Positions 44,446 to 54,500 of a stretch of DNA of 64,000 nucleotides are shown piece by piece. Position 1 is the stretch's first letter; each line of letters opens with the position of its first letter. The translations under genes and the position numbers were made by a program. The stretch spans positions 9,508-73,507 of the forward strand of contig CAZAZQ010000015.1 of assembly GCA_964489705.1 (NCBI GenBank). Direction: 5' to 3'. This DNA comes from CAZAZQ01 sp964489705. GTDB lineage: Bacteria > Zixibacteria > MSB-5A5 > GN15 > FEB-12. The notes beneath the pieces are model-generated. The model was not told the DNA's origin, made no database searches, and was given only the letters and a program-made list of their open reading frames with translations.

Positions 44446-45768
44446 TTAGATTCCCTCCAAGCTGGTCGTGACAAATTCTCTCACTCGTTCCTTGAGGTTT
44501 TCCGGTATTTGCGTCAGGGTCGTTTCAACGAAACCGGAGACCACCATCTTCACGGCTTCCGACGGTTCTATGCCGCGGGAGGTCAGGTAGAAAATCTGCA
44601 TTGGGTCAATAGGTCCGATGGTGGCGCCGTGGGTGCATTGCACATCTTCGTTGAGGATTTCCAGTTCGGGGATAGTTTCCGCTTTCGTGCCGGGATTCAA
44701 AAGGAGGTTTCGGTTTTCCTGATACGCTTCACAGCCGCGGGCGGATTTTTCAATCCGAATCAAACCGGTGTATGCCGACTCGGCGCGGTCACGGAGGGCT
44801 ACCTTGAAGTCGATGTTTGAAGATGTATGAGAAGCAAGGTGGTGGTGGAGGGTATGATTGTCAAAATGCTGGCGGTCGGCACCAAAAAGCAAACCATAGG
44901 TGTTGCTTTGCGCTCCTTCGCCGTTAAGGAGAACGCCGAAATTTTGTTTGGAAACCGCCCCGCCGAAAGAAAGGGAAATTGTTACCATCTCGGCATCGGC
45001 TTCGATGCGGGAGCGATGGGTAAGGTAGACTGCTGCGGCAGGGTTGAGTTGTTGGAGTGGGACATAGCTGGTCCGGCTGTTTTCCGCCCCGAAAATTTCC
45101 ACCATGCTGTTGGTGTAGCTGGAGCCCTGGTCGAGGTCGGACGCTCCGCCGCGATATTCGTCGATAATTACGGCTTCCGCTTCTTTCCCGACGACAACCA
45201 GCAAGCGGGGGAAATGTACCGAATGTTCTTTTCCGCTAATCCGAACCAGATGAATCGGGTGAGCTATTTTAACCCGATCGGGGATGTAAAGGAAGATGCC
45301 TTCGTTAAAAAGGGCGCTGTTGAGGGCTTCGAATTTTCCTGTCTCGCTGTTGATTAATTGGTACAAGTAGGGTTCGATCAGTTCTCGATGGCTGTTCACC
45401 GCTTCCGAAAGCGTCGATATGATAACTCCCTCTTTCTCTGACTCCGGTTGCCGATGGATTTTTACTTCCTTACCGCCTTGATCGATGACCACTCCCGCCA
45501 AGAGGCTTTGTTCCAAATCTCTTAAAACTTCTTGAGTTGCTCTCCGGTAATCTTCGGGCGAGAGAAAATCTTTCGTTGTCTGTTGATCGACGAGGAACTT
45601 TTTCGGGTCGGTATAGCGCCAGAGGTGAAGTCCGCGGCGGGGAAGAGGAGCATGGTTGAATGCTTCCCGAGCGGCGTGACGCCGACGGCGCAACCATTCG
45701 GGACCCCGTTCCAAGGCAGGGGAGAGCTTGTCTATCGTATACTGCGATTGGGTCGTTGTCGTATTCAT
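44446..45768 (-). CDS. sufD: SufD, SufBCD complex subunit
   Basis: 440 residues. The SufBD core is visible from about 130 to 425: VYLTHRSRIEADAE, the HHLASHTSSN region with conserved histidines, YTGLIRIEKSARGCEAYQ in parts, and QCTHGATIGPIDPMQIFYLTSRGI in parts, including the conserved THGATIG. With SufB and SufC it forms the scaffold on which Fe-S clusters are built. It starts two bases after sufB. Confidence 0.94.
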   Translation of the reverse strand: MNTTTTQSQYTIDKLSPALERGPEWLRRRRHAAREAFNHAPLPRRGLHLWRYTDPKKFLVDQQTTKDFLSPEDYRRATQEVLRDLEQSLLAGVVIDQGGKEVKIHRQPESEKEGVIISTLSEAVNSHRELIEPYLYQLINSETGKFEALNSALFNEGIFLYIPDRVKIAHPIHLVRISGKEHSVHFPRLLVVVGKEAEAVIIDEYRGGASDLDQGSSYTNSMVEIFGAENSRTSYVPLQQLNPAAAVYLTHRSRIEADAEMVTISLSFGGAVSKQNFGVLLNGEGAQSNTYGLLFGADRQHFDNHTLHHHLASHTSSNIDFKVALRDRAESAYTGLIRIEKSARGCEAYQENRNLLLNPGTKAETIPELEILNEDVQCTHGATIGPIDPMQIFYLTSRGIEPSEAVKMVVSGFVETTLTQIPENLKERVREFVTTSLEGI

Positions 45769-45770
45769 AG

Positions 45771-47204
45771 TTATCCTACCGAGCCTTCCATTTCAAGTTC
45801 GATTAAACGGTTCAACTCCACCGCATACTCCATGGGGAGTTCTTTCGTGAACGGTTCCATAAAACCGTTGACGATGAGCAGCCGGGCTTCATCTTCGGTC
45901 AACCCGCGGCTGGTCAGGTAGAACAGTTGTTCTTCAGCGACCTTGGATACCCGGGCTTCGTGCTCCACCCGAACTTGGTCGTTGTCGATTTCCATAGTGG
46001 GGTACGTATCGGAGCGGGCTTCCTCACCTATGAGGAGGGCGTCGCATTCCACCGAGGCTTTGGCGTTGACGGCGTTCTTGTAGATTTTCACTAGACCCCG
46101 ATACGACGCTCTGCCATTATCTTTCGAGATGGACTTGGAGGTTATGCGGGAAGAAGTGTTGGGAGCGGCATGAATCATTTTCGCTCCCGCATCCTGGTGC
46201 TGGTCGATGCCTGCAAACGCCACCGACAAAATTTCCCCCCGCGCTCCTTCTCCCACCAGTTGGATACACGGGTATTTCATCGAAAGCCGCGAGCCGATGT
46301 TGCCGTCCACCCATTCGACGGTGGCGTTCCGAAACGCCGAGGCCCGCTTGGTCACCAAGTTGAAGATATTACGCGCCCAGTTCTGAATGGTGGTATAGCG
46401 AATATACGCATCTTCAAGAGCGATGACCTCCACCACGGCGGCATGCAGCGAATCGGTCGAATAGACCGGTGCGGTGCAGCCTTCAATATAATGAACCCGC
46501 GAGCCTTTATCGGCGATGATAAGAGTGCGTTCGAACTGCCCCATATTTTCGGCGTTGATGCGGAAGTATGCCTGCAAGGGAACCTTCACATCGATTCCCG
46601 GCGGGACGTAGATAAACGAACCGCCCGACCAAACGGCCGTGTTGAGCGCCGCAAACTTGTTGTCGGTCGCCGGTACGACGGTGCCGAAGTATTTTCGCAC
46701 GATGTCAGGGTGGTCGCGCAAGGCGCTGTCCATATCGAGGAAAATGATGCCTTGCTTGGTCAGCTCTTCTTTCATGGAGTGGTAGACCACTTCGGATTCA
46801 TATTGCGCCGACACTCCGCCGAGGAATTTCTTTTCCGCTTCCGGGATGCCCAAACGGTCGAAAGTCTTTTTGATATACTCCGGGACATCATCCCAGCTTT
46901 TGCTTTGCTCTTCGACCGGTTTCATGAAGTAGTAAATGTCCGAAAAGTCGATTTCACCGAGCAGTGCGGTGTTCCCCCATTGCGGCATCGGCTTGCTAAG
47001 GAAAATATCCAGCGCTTCATGGCGGATTTCGGTCATCCACTGGGGTTCTTTTTTCATGCGGGAAATCATCTCCACCACTTCGTGGTTGATTCCCTTTACC
47101 CCTTTGTGGAAATAGTCGACCGGGTCGCGAAAGCCATACTTAGACGTGTAGTCGGCGTTGATCGAGGCAAGGTCGCGCTCATGCTGATTGGATGATTGTG
47201 TCAT
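45771..47204 (-). CDS. sufB: SufB, Fe-S cluster scaffold subunit
   Basis: 477 residues, standard length. Conserved features: YESEVVYHS, SFIYVPPGIDVKVPLQ, the EGCTAPVYSTDSLHAAVVEV region with its conserved cysteine, and RVEHEARVSKVAEEQLFYL near the C-terminus. It is the scaffold partner of SufC and SufD. It begins three bases after sufC. Confidence 0.96.
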   Translation of the reverse strand: MTQSSNQHERDLASINADYTSKYGFRDPVDYFHKGVKGINHEVVEMISRMKKEPQWMTEIRHEALDIFLSKPMPQWGNTALLGEIDFSDIYYFMKPVEEQSKSWDDVPEYIKKTFDRLGIPEAEKKFLGGVSAQYESEVVYHSMKEELTKQGIIFLDMDSALRDHPDIVRKYFGTVVPATDNKFAALNTAVWSGGSFIYVPPGIDVKVPLQAYFRINAENMGQFERTLIIADKGSRVHYIEGCTAPVYSTDSLHAAVVEVIALEDAYIRYTTIQNWARNIFNLVTKRASAFRNATVEWVDGNIGSRLSMKYPCIQLVGEGARGEILSVAFAGIDQHQDAGAKMIHAAPNTSSRITSKSISKDNGRASYRGLVKIYKNAVNAKASVECDALLIGEEARSDTYPTMEIDNDQVRVEHEARVSKVAEEQLFYLTSRGLTEDEARLLIVNGFMEPFTKELPMEYAVELNRLIELEMEGSVG

Positions 47205-47207
47205 ACC

Positions 47208-47978
47208 TTATACCCCTAACTGTTCCTTGACTTCCTGTTCCACCCAATCGTAGCCCTTCTCTTCCAGTTTGAGGGCTAACTCCGGTCCGCCGGACTTGAC
47301 GAATTTCCCCTGCATCATCACATGCACGTATTGCGGCTTGATGTAGTTCAAAAGCCGTTGGTAGTGGGTCACCAACAGAAGGCCGTTGTTTTCGTTGTGG
47401 TAGCGGTTAATTCCCTCGGAGACGGTCTTCAAGGCGTCGATATCCAACCCGGAGTCGGTTTCGTCAAGAAGCGCCATTTTCGGTTTGAGCATGGAGAGTT
47501 GCAAAATTTCAATGCGTTTCTTTTCGCCGCCGGAGAAGCCGTCGTTGAGGTAACGGGTGGCGAAGGAACGGTCAATCGAAAGAGCATCCATTTCCCGGAG
47601 GAAGAATTTCCGGAAATCCGACATGTCGGCATCTTTTCCGCGGTGGGCTTTCACCGCCGTGCGCAAGAAATTTGCCACCGTGACACCGGGAATGGCGAGG
47701 GGATATTGGAAAGCCAGAAACAAACCGGCGCGCGAACGCTCGTCGGCGCTCATACCAAGCAAGTCCTGCCCGTCCAGGTATACTTCCCCTTTCGTGATGC
47801 GGTAACTGGGATGTCCCATGAGGGCGTTGGAGAGGGAGGACTTGCCGGAGCCGTTGGGTCCCATGATGGCATGAATCTCTCCGGGATACACCGTCAGAGA
47901 CACTCCTTTGACGACCTCGTTCCCTTCGACTTCCACATGTATATCTTTGAATTCAAAAAGCGGTTTTTGGTCGGTCAT
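47208..47978 (-). CDS. sufC: SufC ATPase
   Basis: 256 residues from the ATG at 47978 (GAAGGAT lies just upstream; an in-frame TTG at 47993 is unlikely). An ABC-type ATPase with Walker A GPNGSGKSS, Q-loop FQYP, signature FSGGEKKR and Walker B MALLDETDSGLD, the last being typical of SufC. It drives conformational change in SufBCD. Confidence 0.96.
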   Translation of the reverse strand: MTDQKPLFEFKDIHVEVEGNEVVKGVSLTVYPGEIHAIMGPNGSGKSSLSNALMGHPSYRITKGEVYLDGQDLLGMSADERSRAGLFLAFQYPLAIPGVTVANFLRTAVKAHRGKDADMSDFRKFFLREMDALSIDRSFATRYLNDGFSGGEKKRIEILQLSMLKPKMALLDETDSGLDIDALKTVSEGINRYHNENNGLLLVTHYQRLLNYIKPQYVHVMMQGKFVKSGGPELALKLEEKGYDWVEQEVKEQLGV

Positions 47979-47982
47979 ATCT

Positions 47983-48522
47983 CTATCCTTCAATCATGAT
48001 TGTTTGCTTATCAAGTCCGTTATGGTTATCGTCTTTCGATTTGCCGGCGGACGGGACATTACCGGAGGGGATGAACGACGACGGAGAGGACGCTTTCGGC
48101 GTGGGGTTTTGTTGGTCGATAATATCCTGCAAGCTCGTCCGGGTGAGAAATTGCTCCAGGTGAGCGGCAAGAGCGTCCAGAACGTCGTGCACCGAACAGT
48201 TGTCACCGTGGACGCATCGTTCCAATTGTCCGGTAAAGTGAGCACAGTGATCCGGCTCGAGAAAAGGACCGCCCAGCACCGTCAGCACATCCAAGAGGCT
48301 GATTTCTTTCGGCGGTCGGGTAATGCAAAAGCCGCCTTTTCGTCCCCTTACCGCTTTGACCAGTCCGGCTTTCTTGAGAATTGAAAGGAGCTTGGATGTA
48401 TAAGCGGTTGATAAGCCTTCCAGTTCGGCTATTTCCGGGATGGAAATATGCCCTTTTTCTCCTTGCCGGGCTATGGAAATAAGGCATCTCAAGCCGTATT
48501 CTTCCGCCGATGAAATTCTCAT
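47983..48522 (-). CDS. Rrf2-family iron-sulfur regulator of the SUF operon
   Basis: 179 residues. Winged-helix part (residues 1-75, LSTAYTSKLLSILKKAGLVKAVRGRKGG in outline) and three cysteines in DHC, ERC and DNC near 92-109, the pattern of Rrf2 sensors such as IscR and SufR. It would bind a cluster and repress the operon when Fe-S is plentiful. The C-terminal 45 residues are a polar tail. A palindrome of the right size lies 60-80 bases before its start. Confidence 0.9.
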   Translation of the reverse strand: MRISSAEEYGLRCLISIARQGEKGHISIPEIAELEGLSTAYTSKLLSILKKAGLVKAVRGRKGGFCITRPPKEISLLDVLTVLGGPFLEPDHCAHFTGQLERCVHGDNCSVHDVLDALAAHLEQFLTRTSLQDIIDQQNPTPKASSPSSFIPSGNVPSAGKSKDDNHNGLDKQTIMIEG

Positions 48523-48581
48523 TGTTCTTTCAATCTCTTTTCTATCACCGTCATTTCAATCCGTCCAGCCTAATAAATAAT

Positions 48582-48601
48582 ACTTTACTAATTTGTAAAG
48601 T
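48582..48601 (-). promoter_or_regulatory. palindromic operator of the SUF operon
   Basis: ACTTTAC and GTAAAGT form a perfect 7-base inverted repeat around TAATTT. On the minus strand TTTACA within it can serve as a -35, with TATTAG 18 bases later, so a bound Rrf2 protein would block transcription of its own operon. Confidence 0.7.
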
Positions 48602-48780
48602 TTTTTGTTAAACATTTGGGAAAATAATTTGGTTCCGCAGATTTCGGTCTTTCTTTGTCCCGTATGTTAGGTTATTTCCTGATTGTTTTCGGTAGCGATG
48701 AAATTATATAACTTTGTTGTGCACTTATGGTTGCGCCAAAATGTCAGTTTCCTCGGCTTCTTGTTTACGTTCTGTCCATT

Positions 48781-48813
48781 AAAAAAGCAGGCATCGGATG
48801 ATACCTGCTTTTT
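48781..48813 (-). terminator. terminator of the octaheme cytochrome gene
   Basis: GCAGGCATC (48787-48795) and GATACCTGC (48800-48808) pair over nine positions around GGAT. On the minus strand it is followed by six T; T also follows on the plus strand, so it may work both ways. Confidence 0.85.
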
Positions 48814-48842
48814 CCGAGAACCGTATGGGTACGTCTTTCCGT

Positions 48843-50726
48843 TTACAATTCTCTCTCTTCCTGTAAGGCTTGGGCATCTTCGTCGGAATAGCCAAGCGCT
48901 TTGAAGTCCAGTACGCCGTTGGGAGAGTGGCAGGAATTACAGTTGAGCGCTCCTTCGCGGCGAATGGCATGGCTGATTTCCATGAGCGCATCTTGGGGAA
49001 TCCAGCGCGGTTCGACCTTTTTCAATTGGCTGGCGTCTTCGTACGCCTTGGTGTTCCACCCGTCGATGTCCATGAACGACATAAACTTGTCCATCATGTA
49101 GACTTTGAACATCCAGCCGTACATCCGCTTCATCATGCTGTGCTCCATTTCCTTAGCAGCGGCTTTGTCGGGATCGCCGGTGGTGTAGTAGGTTGGGAGG
49201 TTGTACGGCAGGTACATGCCGCCGAACGGTCCGATATTCTGCAAGTCGATGTGCTGCTTCCCGTTGAACAACTTCATGGCATACAGCTTCGAGGGGCGTC
49301 CTTTCTTGGCGATAGGGCGCATGACCTTCTCGTACCACTCCTTGTAGTCGAAGTCCTTGAACTCAGGCCAGACGTGGGTGGGATTATAAAAAGTATATAG
49401 GTCTTCGCCGTTGGGGTTGTCTCCGATGGGATTTCCCAAGAAGGTCCCATCACCGTTCCACCAAGCATAGACGATGCCTTTGCCGGGTTCGGTTTCTTTC
49501 AGGCTGTCGGAATAGACCCAAATACCGTGGTCTTCTTCGTACACCGGCTTGGAAAAGTCGCGGTAGGTGGCATTGTCGGGATGCAAGCTGGTAATGTGGC
49601 AGGTCACGCAGGCGATGGTTTCGACGTGGGCGTTGAGGTAGTCGTCGATTTCTTCGTTTTCGTCGTGCGGCTCGGCGCCGTGACAGTTTTCACACGACAC
49701 CTCGACATCCGGCAGGTCATTCGACATCATAGTGGTCGTATGCGTCCCTTTGGCGATATAGTGCCCTTCCGTGGTATGGCAGTCGATGCAGTCCAGCCCG
49801 GCGGCGGCATGGACATCCCATGAAGGCGTGAAAGGCGTCCCTCGCTTGGAACCGGGATGTTTCACCCGCGGTCGGGTGTAACCGGCGTGAACCAGACTTT
49901 CATGGTACGACATATCGGTGGAATCGATGTAAATATCCCCGCCCATATTGTGTTGGTGACACCGCAAGCAGGATTGCGCCCGCGGCTTGGTGACCGACAT
50001 CGCTGCCATCATGGAGCGGTCTTGCTCCCAGCGGGCTCTGCCGTTGTCGTCGATAGTGACTTGTTTTTTGTTCATATCGTACGCCACAGCGTGGCAGATA
50101 AGGCAGTCGATGGCGTCTTTTTCTTTATCTAAGGTTCGATAGCCGGGCATGATTTCTCCCATGGGGGCGGCGTACTGACCGCCGATATGACATTGCCCGC
50201 ACCCTTCCGAGAGGGTGTCGCCGTTTTCCAAGACAATCTGAGCCGCCCATGCCGTCATGGCAAAGGAACCCGGCTTGGGGCAGGGACGGTTGATTTTTCC
50301 CATTGGGAAGTTGTCCGCCAGTTCACCGTTGAAGCCCCACACATTGGGATGCTTCTCGGTAAAGAAGCGGTAATGGGAGGACGTCGTCAGATTTTCCATC
50401 AGGTCGACTTTCTTCTTGGCGCCGGTGGCATGGTCTTCGACCTCGATTTCCTTATGACAGGTCAGGCATGTCTTCGGTCCTTCGTATGCTAAAATCCCAG
50501 AGTCCCGCCAGATGTCGATATGTTTGAAGTCCACGTCGGCGTATTGCTGTTGCAATTCGACGGCGATGGTTTCAAACTGTTCCGGCGTCACTTTCTCCAC
50601 GGGAAAGGCGATGTCTCCCGGGCGAACGTCCGCCGGCAGCATTCCGTTGATCAGCTTCGGCCAAGCCCCGTATACAGCCACCGCAAGAATCACCAGAATA
50701 GCCAAGATCTTGATGAGTTTTTTCAT
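48843..50726 (-). CDS. octaheme c-type cytochrome (tetrathionate reductase family)
   Basis: 627 residues. An N-terminal hydrophobic segment (5-22) is an uncleaved anchor or signal. Eight haem motifs are present: CLTCH, CGQCH, CLICH, CLRCH, CIDCH, CENCH, CVTCH and CNSCH. Number, spacing and length match the octaheme tetrathionate reductase (OTR) group, which can also reduce nitrite or hydroxylamine in vitro. It is periplasmic and needs electrons from a membrane donor; the DUF4405 protein at 14.8 kb is a possible one. Upstream GGAG supports the ATG. The true substrate in this organism cannot be told from sequence. Confidence 0.93.
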   Translation of the reverse strand: MKKLIKILAILVILAVAVYGAWPKLINGMLPADVRPGDIAFPVEKVTPEQFETIAVELQQQYADVDFKHIDIWRDSGILAYEGPKTCLTCHKEIEVEDHATGAKKKVDLMENLTTSSHYRFFTEKHPNVWGFNGELADNFPMGKINRPCPKPGSFAMTAWAAQIVLENGDTLSEGCGQCHIGGQYAAPMGEIMPGYRTLDKEKDAIDCLICHAVAYDMNKKQVTIDDNGRARWEQDRSMMAAMSVTKPRAQSCLRCHQHNMGGDIYIDSTDMSYHESLVHAGYTRPRVKHPGSKRGTPFTPSWDVHAAAGLDCIDCHTTEGHYIAKGTHTTTMMSNDLPDVEVSCENCHGAEPHDENEEIDDYLNAHVETIACVTCHITSLHPDNATYRDFSKPVYEEDHGIWVYSDSLKETEPGKGIVYAWWNGDGTFLGNPIGDNPNGEDLYTFYNPTHVWPEFKDFDYKEWYEKVMRPIAKKGRPSKLYAMKLFNGKQHIDLQNIGPFGGMYLPYNLPTYYTTGDPDKAAAKEMEHSMMKRMYGWMFKVYMMDKFMSFMDIDGWNTKAYEDASQLKKVEPRWIPQDALMEISHAIRREGALNCNSCHSPNGVLDFKALGYSDEDAQALQEEREL

Positions 50727-50924
50727 TCAAACAGCTCTCCTACAATCATGCTTACATCAGTACACTTAACCATATGGATACTTTTTATAGAAAACAAGGA
50801 GAGGAGGGAAAAGTTCACCTCTTTTTTCAAAGTAAGTATAAAGCCGACAAGAGATTATATGCTGTCGAGCAAGGGACGCTAAAGCGAGGGAAAAGAGCCG
50901 TTGCCAGAACTAATGCCGGGAGTT

Positions 50925-51206
50925 TTACAGCACAAATTCTTCTTTGCCTTCTTGGAGACGAACGAGCTTGAAAAATTCGCACTCATCGCAACTGCCGATG
51001 ATTTTGAGATAGTCGCAATCAGGCTCACCGTTGGTGTCGGCGTAGGTGCCGGCAACTGCCCAGCACATCCGTCCGGCATTTTCTCCATGGTTGAAGCCGT
51101 CTAACGTTTTTTCCAGAGCGGCGCTGCATTCCCCCAAGGAGCTTGCGTTTTCTCCCCCTGGCTCTCTACCGCAGTTGAAAAATTCCCAGCAATTCTTTGA
51201 AGCCAT
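50925..51206 (-). CDS. two-CW domain protein
   Basis: 93 residues with eight or so cysteines arranged as in the two-CW family: NCWEFFNCGREPGG at the N-terminus, GECSAA, GRMCWAVAGT in the middle, and DCDYLKIIGSCDECEFF near the end. The paired Cys-Trp motifs suggest metal or cluster binding. In other bacteria the module is found alone or attached to chemoreceptors and sensor kinases. No partner is encoded next to it. Cytoplasmic, as no signal peptide is seen. Confidence 0.8.
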   Translation of the reverse strand: MASKNCWEFFNCGREPGGENASSLGECSAALEKTLDGFNHGENAGRMCWAVAGTYADTNGEPDCDYLKIIGSCDECEFFKLVRLQEGKEEFVL

Positions 51207-51514
51207 TGAGTGTCCCTCTCATTCGTCATATTTATCCGGCTTACGTAGTTTATCGGAGAGGTAGGAGAGTTTATTATCCTTTACGAGGAAATACCGTAAA
51301 GTTCGGACAGATTCTGTCATACTTCAAAGGGAATAGGATGTTTCAGCCCTACTTAGTTTCCAGTGTGAGTTGAAAGGAAATCCGCCGTCGGGAATCTTTT
51401 CCCGACGGCGTTGAAATTCATACTGACTCGTAGGGGTGGCTCGGACGTTTGTTTCGTTTTTTTCCCGCGGGATGTGATGAAATTTCACACCCCGCGGAAT
51501 TGGGTGCCGGTTGT
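51207..51514. other. gene-free stretch before the BNR protein's end
   Basis: 308 bases between the two-CW gene's start and the next gene's stop. It contains the terminator at 51383-51410 and presumably the promoter of the two-CW gene; nothing else is recognised. Confidence 0.5.
51383..51410 (-). terminator. hairpin after the BNR/Vps10 gene
   Basis: CGCCGTCGGGAA and TTCCCGACGGCG pair perfectly over 12 bases around TCTT. The T-run on the minus strand is poor, so termination may be inefficient or the stem may protect the messenger. Confidence 0.65.
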
Positions 51515-54500
51515 TTATTGTTCGCGCTTGTCAAACTCTTCTCTGGTCAAGAGCGTCAAGGGCGCGAGCTTCGCTTTGGAGAGTTTCTTGTTTAATTTGT
51601 TCAATTCTTTTTCGGTAAGAGCGGTAAAGCGGTCTTGGGCTTTTTCAATTTCCCGCTCGAGTACGGTCATCCGTTTTAACTGGGATTGTGTCGGCTTCCC
51701 TCCGTACGTGATGACGGCACCGTATAACTCAACCACTTTTTCTCGGAGCTTCTTTTCTCCCGAAAGGATGGTTTTCATCATCCCTTGTTTCTTTGTAATG
51801 GCTATGGTCGCGTACAAAGAATCCAATTTGTCGGCAAAAGTTGTCAGCTCTTTTTTCAGCTTGGAGCTTTTTTTGATTTCGTCTTTGCGTTGAAGGGCTT
51901 GGTCTTTCATGTCGGATATGACAGCCGCAACGTACGCCAATTCCTCTTGCATGTCATAAAGTTTCATGACCACTTCCCGACGAAAGGCGCGCTCTTCCGC
52001 CGTGTAGGGGAGAGACGGGTCGGGGATAAGCTCCAGGGTTGAGGTAACGGTATCTTCGTTTTTGATAAGGTACACGGAGTATGTCCCTTCCGGCGCCGCC
52101 GGACCGAACAGAGCATACGGCGCCAAGGCAGTGGATTTGGCGACTTTGGGCGGTTTCATCCGCATATGCCATGCCACTCGGTTAATGCCCCGACGTTTCC
52201 CGGCAGGAAGAGTTTTCATAAGGGTACCGTCGGCATTGCGGATTTCTATGTTGAAACTACCCATCATGTGGCGTTTTTTGAGATAGTAGGTTATTTGAGC
52301 GGCGTCATCTGGGTTTTCTCCGTCAAATTCATCGTCACCGGGAAATTCCTGATGGAATATCGGCATAGTGATGGTGGTGGGGGCAGAAGGGAAAATGAAA
52401 AGGTCGGATGCCAGCACTTCGGGAGTGATATGCCGCAGCGGGGTGATGTCGTCGATGATGTAAATGCCTCGCCCGTGAGTGGCTAACACCAGATCGGATT
52501 CTTCCGCTTGAAGAGCGATGTCCCGTACCGAGACGTTGGGAAGATTTTCTTTGAATTGCGCCCAGTGTTTGCCGCCGTCAAGACTGATAAAAAGACCAAA
52601 CTCCGTCCCGACGAACAACAGGTTGGGGTTGACAAGGTCTTCTCGGATAACATAGGCGTACCCGCGAACGGAATCGGTTGCCAGCGGTTCCCATGTTTTG
52701 CCGAGATCGGTGGTGCGATAGATATATGTTTTCATGTCGCCGGTACGATGCCCGTCGAACGTGGCATAGGCGGTGGTGCGGGAGTGACGGCTGGCTTCGA
52801 TACAACTGCACCAGGTACATGGGGGCAGCCCTTTGATATGTTTGACGACATTCTCCCAGCTCTTTCCGCCATCCGTAGTGATTTGAACATTGCCGTCGTC
52901 GGTTCCGACCCAGATGATATTCGAATCGAGCGGGGACTCGGAAATAGTATAGATGGTGCAATGATTTTCAGCGGTGGAGTTGTCGATAGTCAGTCCGCCC
53001 GACTCTTTCTGCCGTTGCTTTTCCGGGTCGTCGGTCGTCAAATCGCCGGAGAGTTTCTGCCATGATTCGCCTTGGTCAGTGCTTTGAAAAAGGAACTGCG
53101 CCCCCAAATAGAGTTTTTTCGGATTGTTGGGACTGAGGACAATGGGAGTGTTCCAATTGAAGCGGTATTCCGGCTCGTCTTCGTCGGGGAAGGGGGTGAT
53201 ATCCTTGGTTTCGTGGGTGGTGCGATGGTAACGACGGACGTTGCCTCCTTGGTAGTCGTAGTACAGGATGTCGTTATCCAGCGGATCAACCAGCACGTAA
53301 ATTCCGTCGCCGGCACCGATGTTTTCCCAATCCTTGTTTCCAATGCCGTTGGGGCTTTCGGAAGGACCCATCCACGAGCCGTTGTCTTGCAGTCCCCCAT
53401 AGACATAATACGGCTTTTGCGTGTCGCAACTGACGTGGTAGAACTGTGAAACGGGGAGGTTGTTGAGAAACCGCCAACTGTTGCCGTAGTTGAACGATTC
53501 GTAAATTCCGCCGTCAGTCCCCACCAGCATATGAGAGGGAGCATTCGGATCAATCCAGAGAGCGTGCAGGTCGGGGTGAACCCCGCCGGAAAACGAGGTG
53601 CCGAAAGTTTTGCCTCCGTCTTTACTGTAGTTGAGAACCGTCCCTGGCTTGTAGACGCGCTTGTAATCCTTCGGATCGACCACCAAGAGGCTGAAGTAAA
53701 AGGGGCGAATTTGAAGCAGCTCCATATCGTTCATCTTGATGAAGGTTTCACCCAAGTCGTCGGAACGGTAGAGAGCCGTTTCTTTCGACTCAACAAACGC
53801 ATAAACGATATTCGGGCGAGACGGTGCCACTGCAACGGCGATTCGTCCCAACTCTCCTTCCGGCAAACCGTTTTCGAGCCGTTTCCATGTTTTTCCGCCG
53901 TCGGTGCTTTTGTAGAGCCCGCTGCCGGGACCGCCCGACGTAAAATGGTAGGGCAAGCGCCGGAATTGCCACATAGCGGCGTACACGATGTCGGGTTCTT
54001 GGGGGTCGATAGCGAGGTCGGCGCAGCCGGTGTTTTCATCAACATAGAGAATCCGTTCCCATGTTTTCCCGCCGTCGGTGGTTTTGTACAAACCTCGTTC
54101 TTTGTTGGCGTTCCAAAGGTGTCCCAGGACGGCAACGTAGACGGTGTTTGAATTTCTCGGGTCGATAACGATTTTCCCGATATGCTCGGAATCTTTCAGC
54201 CCCATACACGTCCAGCTCTCGCCGCCGTCGGTGGTTTTGTAAATGCCCGTACCGACCGAGACGCTGTTTCGCACCCACGGCTCGCCGGTGCCGATCCAGA
54301 CGGTGTCGGGATGTTTTTGGTCGATGGCGATGGCACCGATGGATTGGGTATACTTGTCGAAAATCGGCGTGAACGTAACTCCTCCGTTCAGGGACTTCCA
54401 CACGCCGCCGCTGGCGGCGCCGACATAAATAATGCGGGGATCATCGTTGACTACATCGAGAGCGGCGATTCGTCCTCCCATGACGGCAGGACCGATGGAG

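Larger units (their letters stand above)
48523..48842. other. gene-free stretch with the SUF control region
   Basis: About 320 bases holding the SUF operator (48582-48601) near the left side and the terminator of the octaheme gene (48781-48813) on the right. The 170 bases between show nothing I can name. Confidence 0.6.

Noticed and set aside
46170..47195. Long plus-strand open frame opposite sufB
   Set aside because: It lies entirely within sufB on the other strand, with composition expected of an antisense frame.
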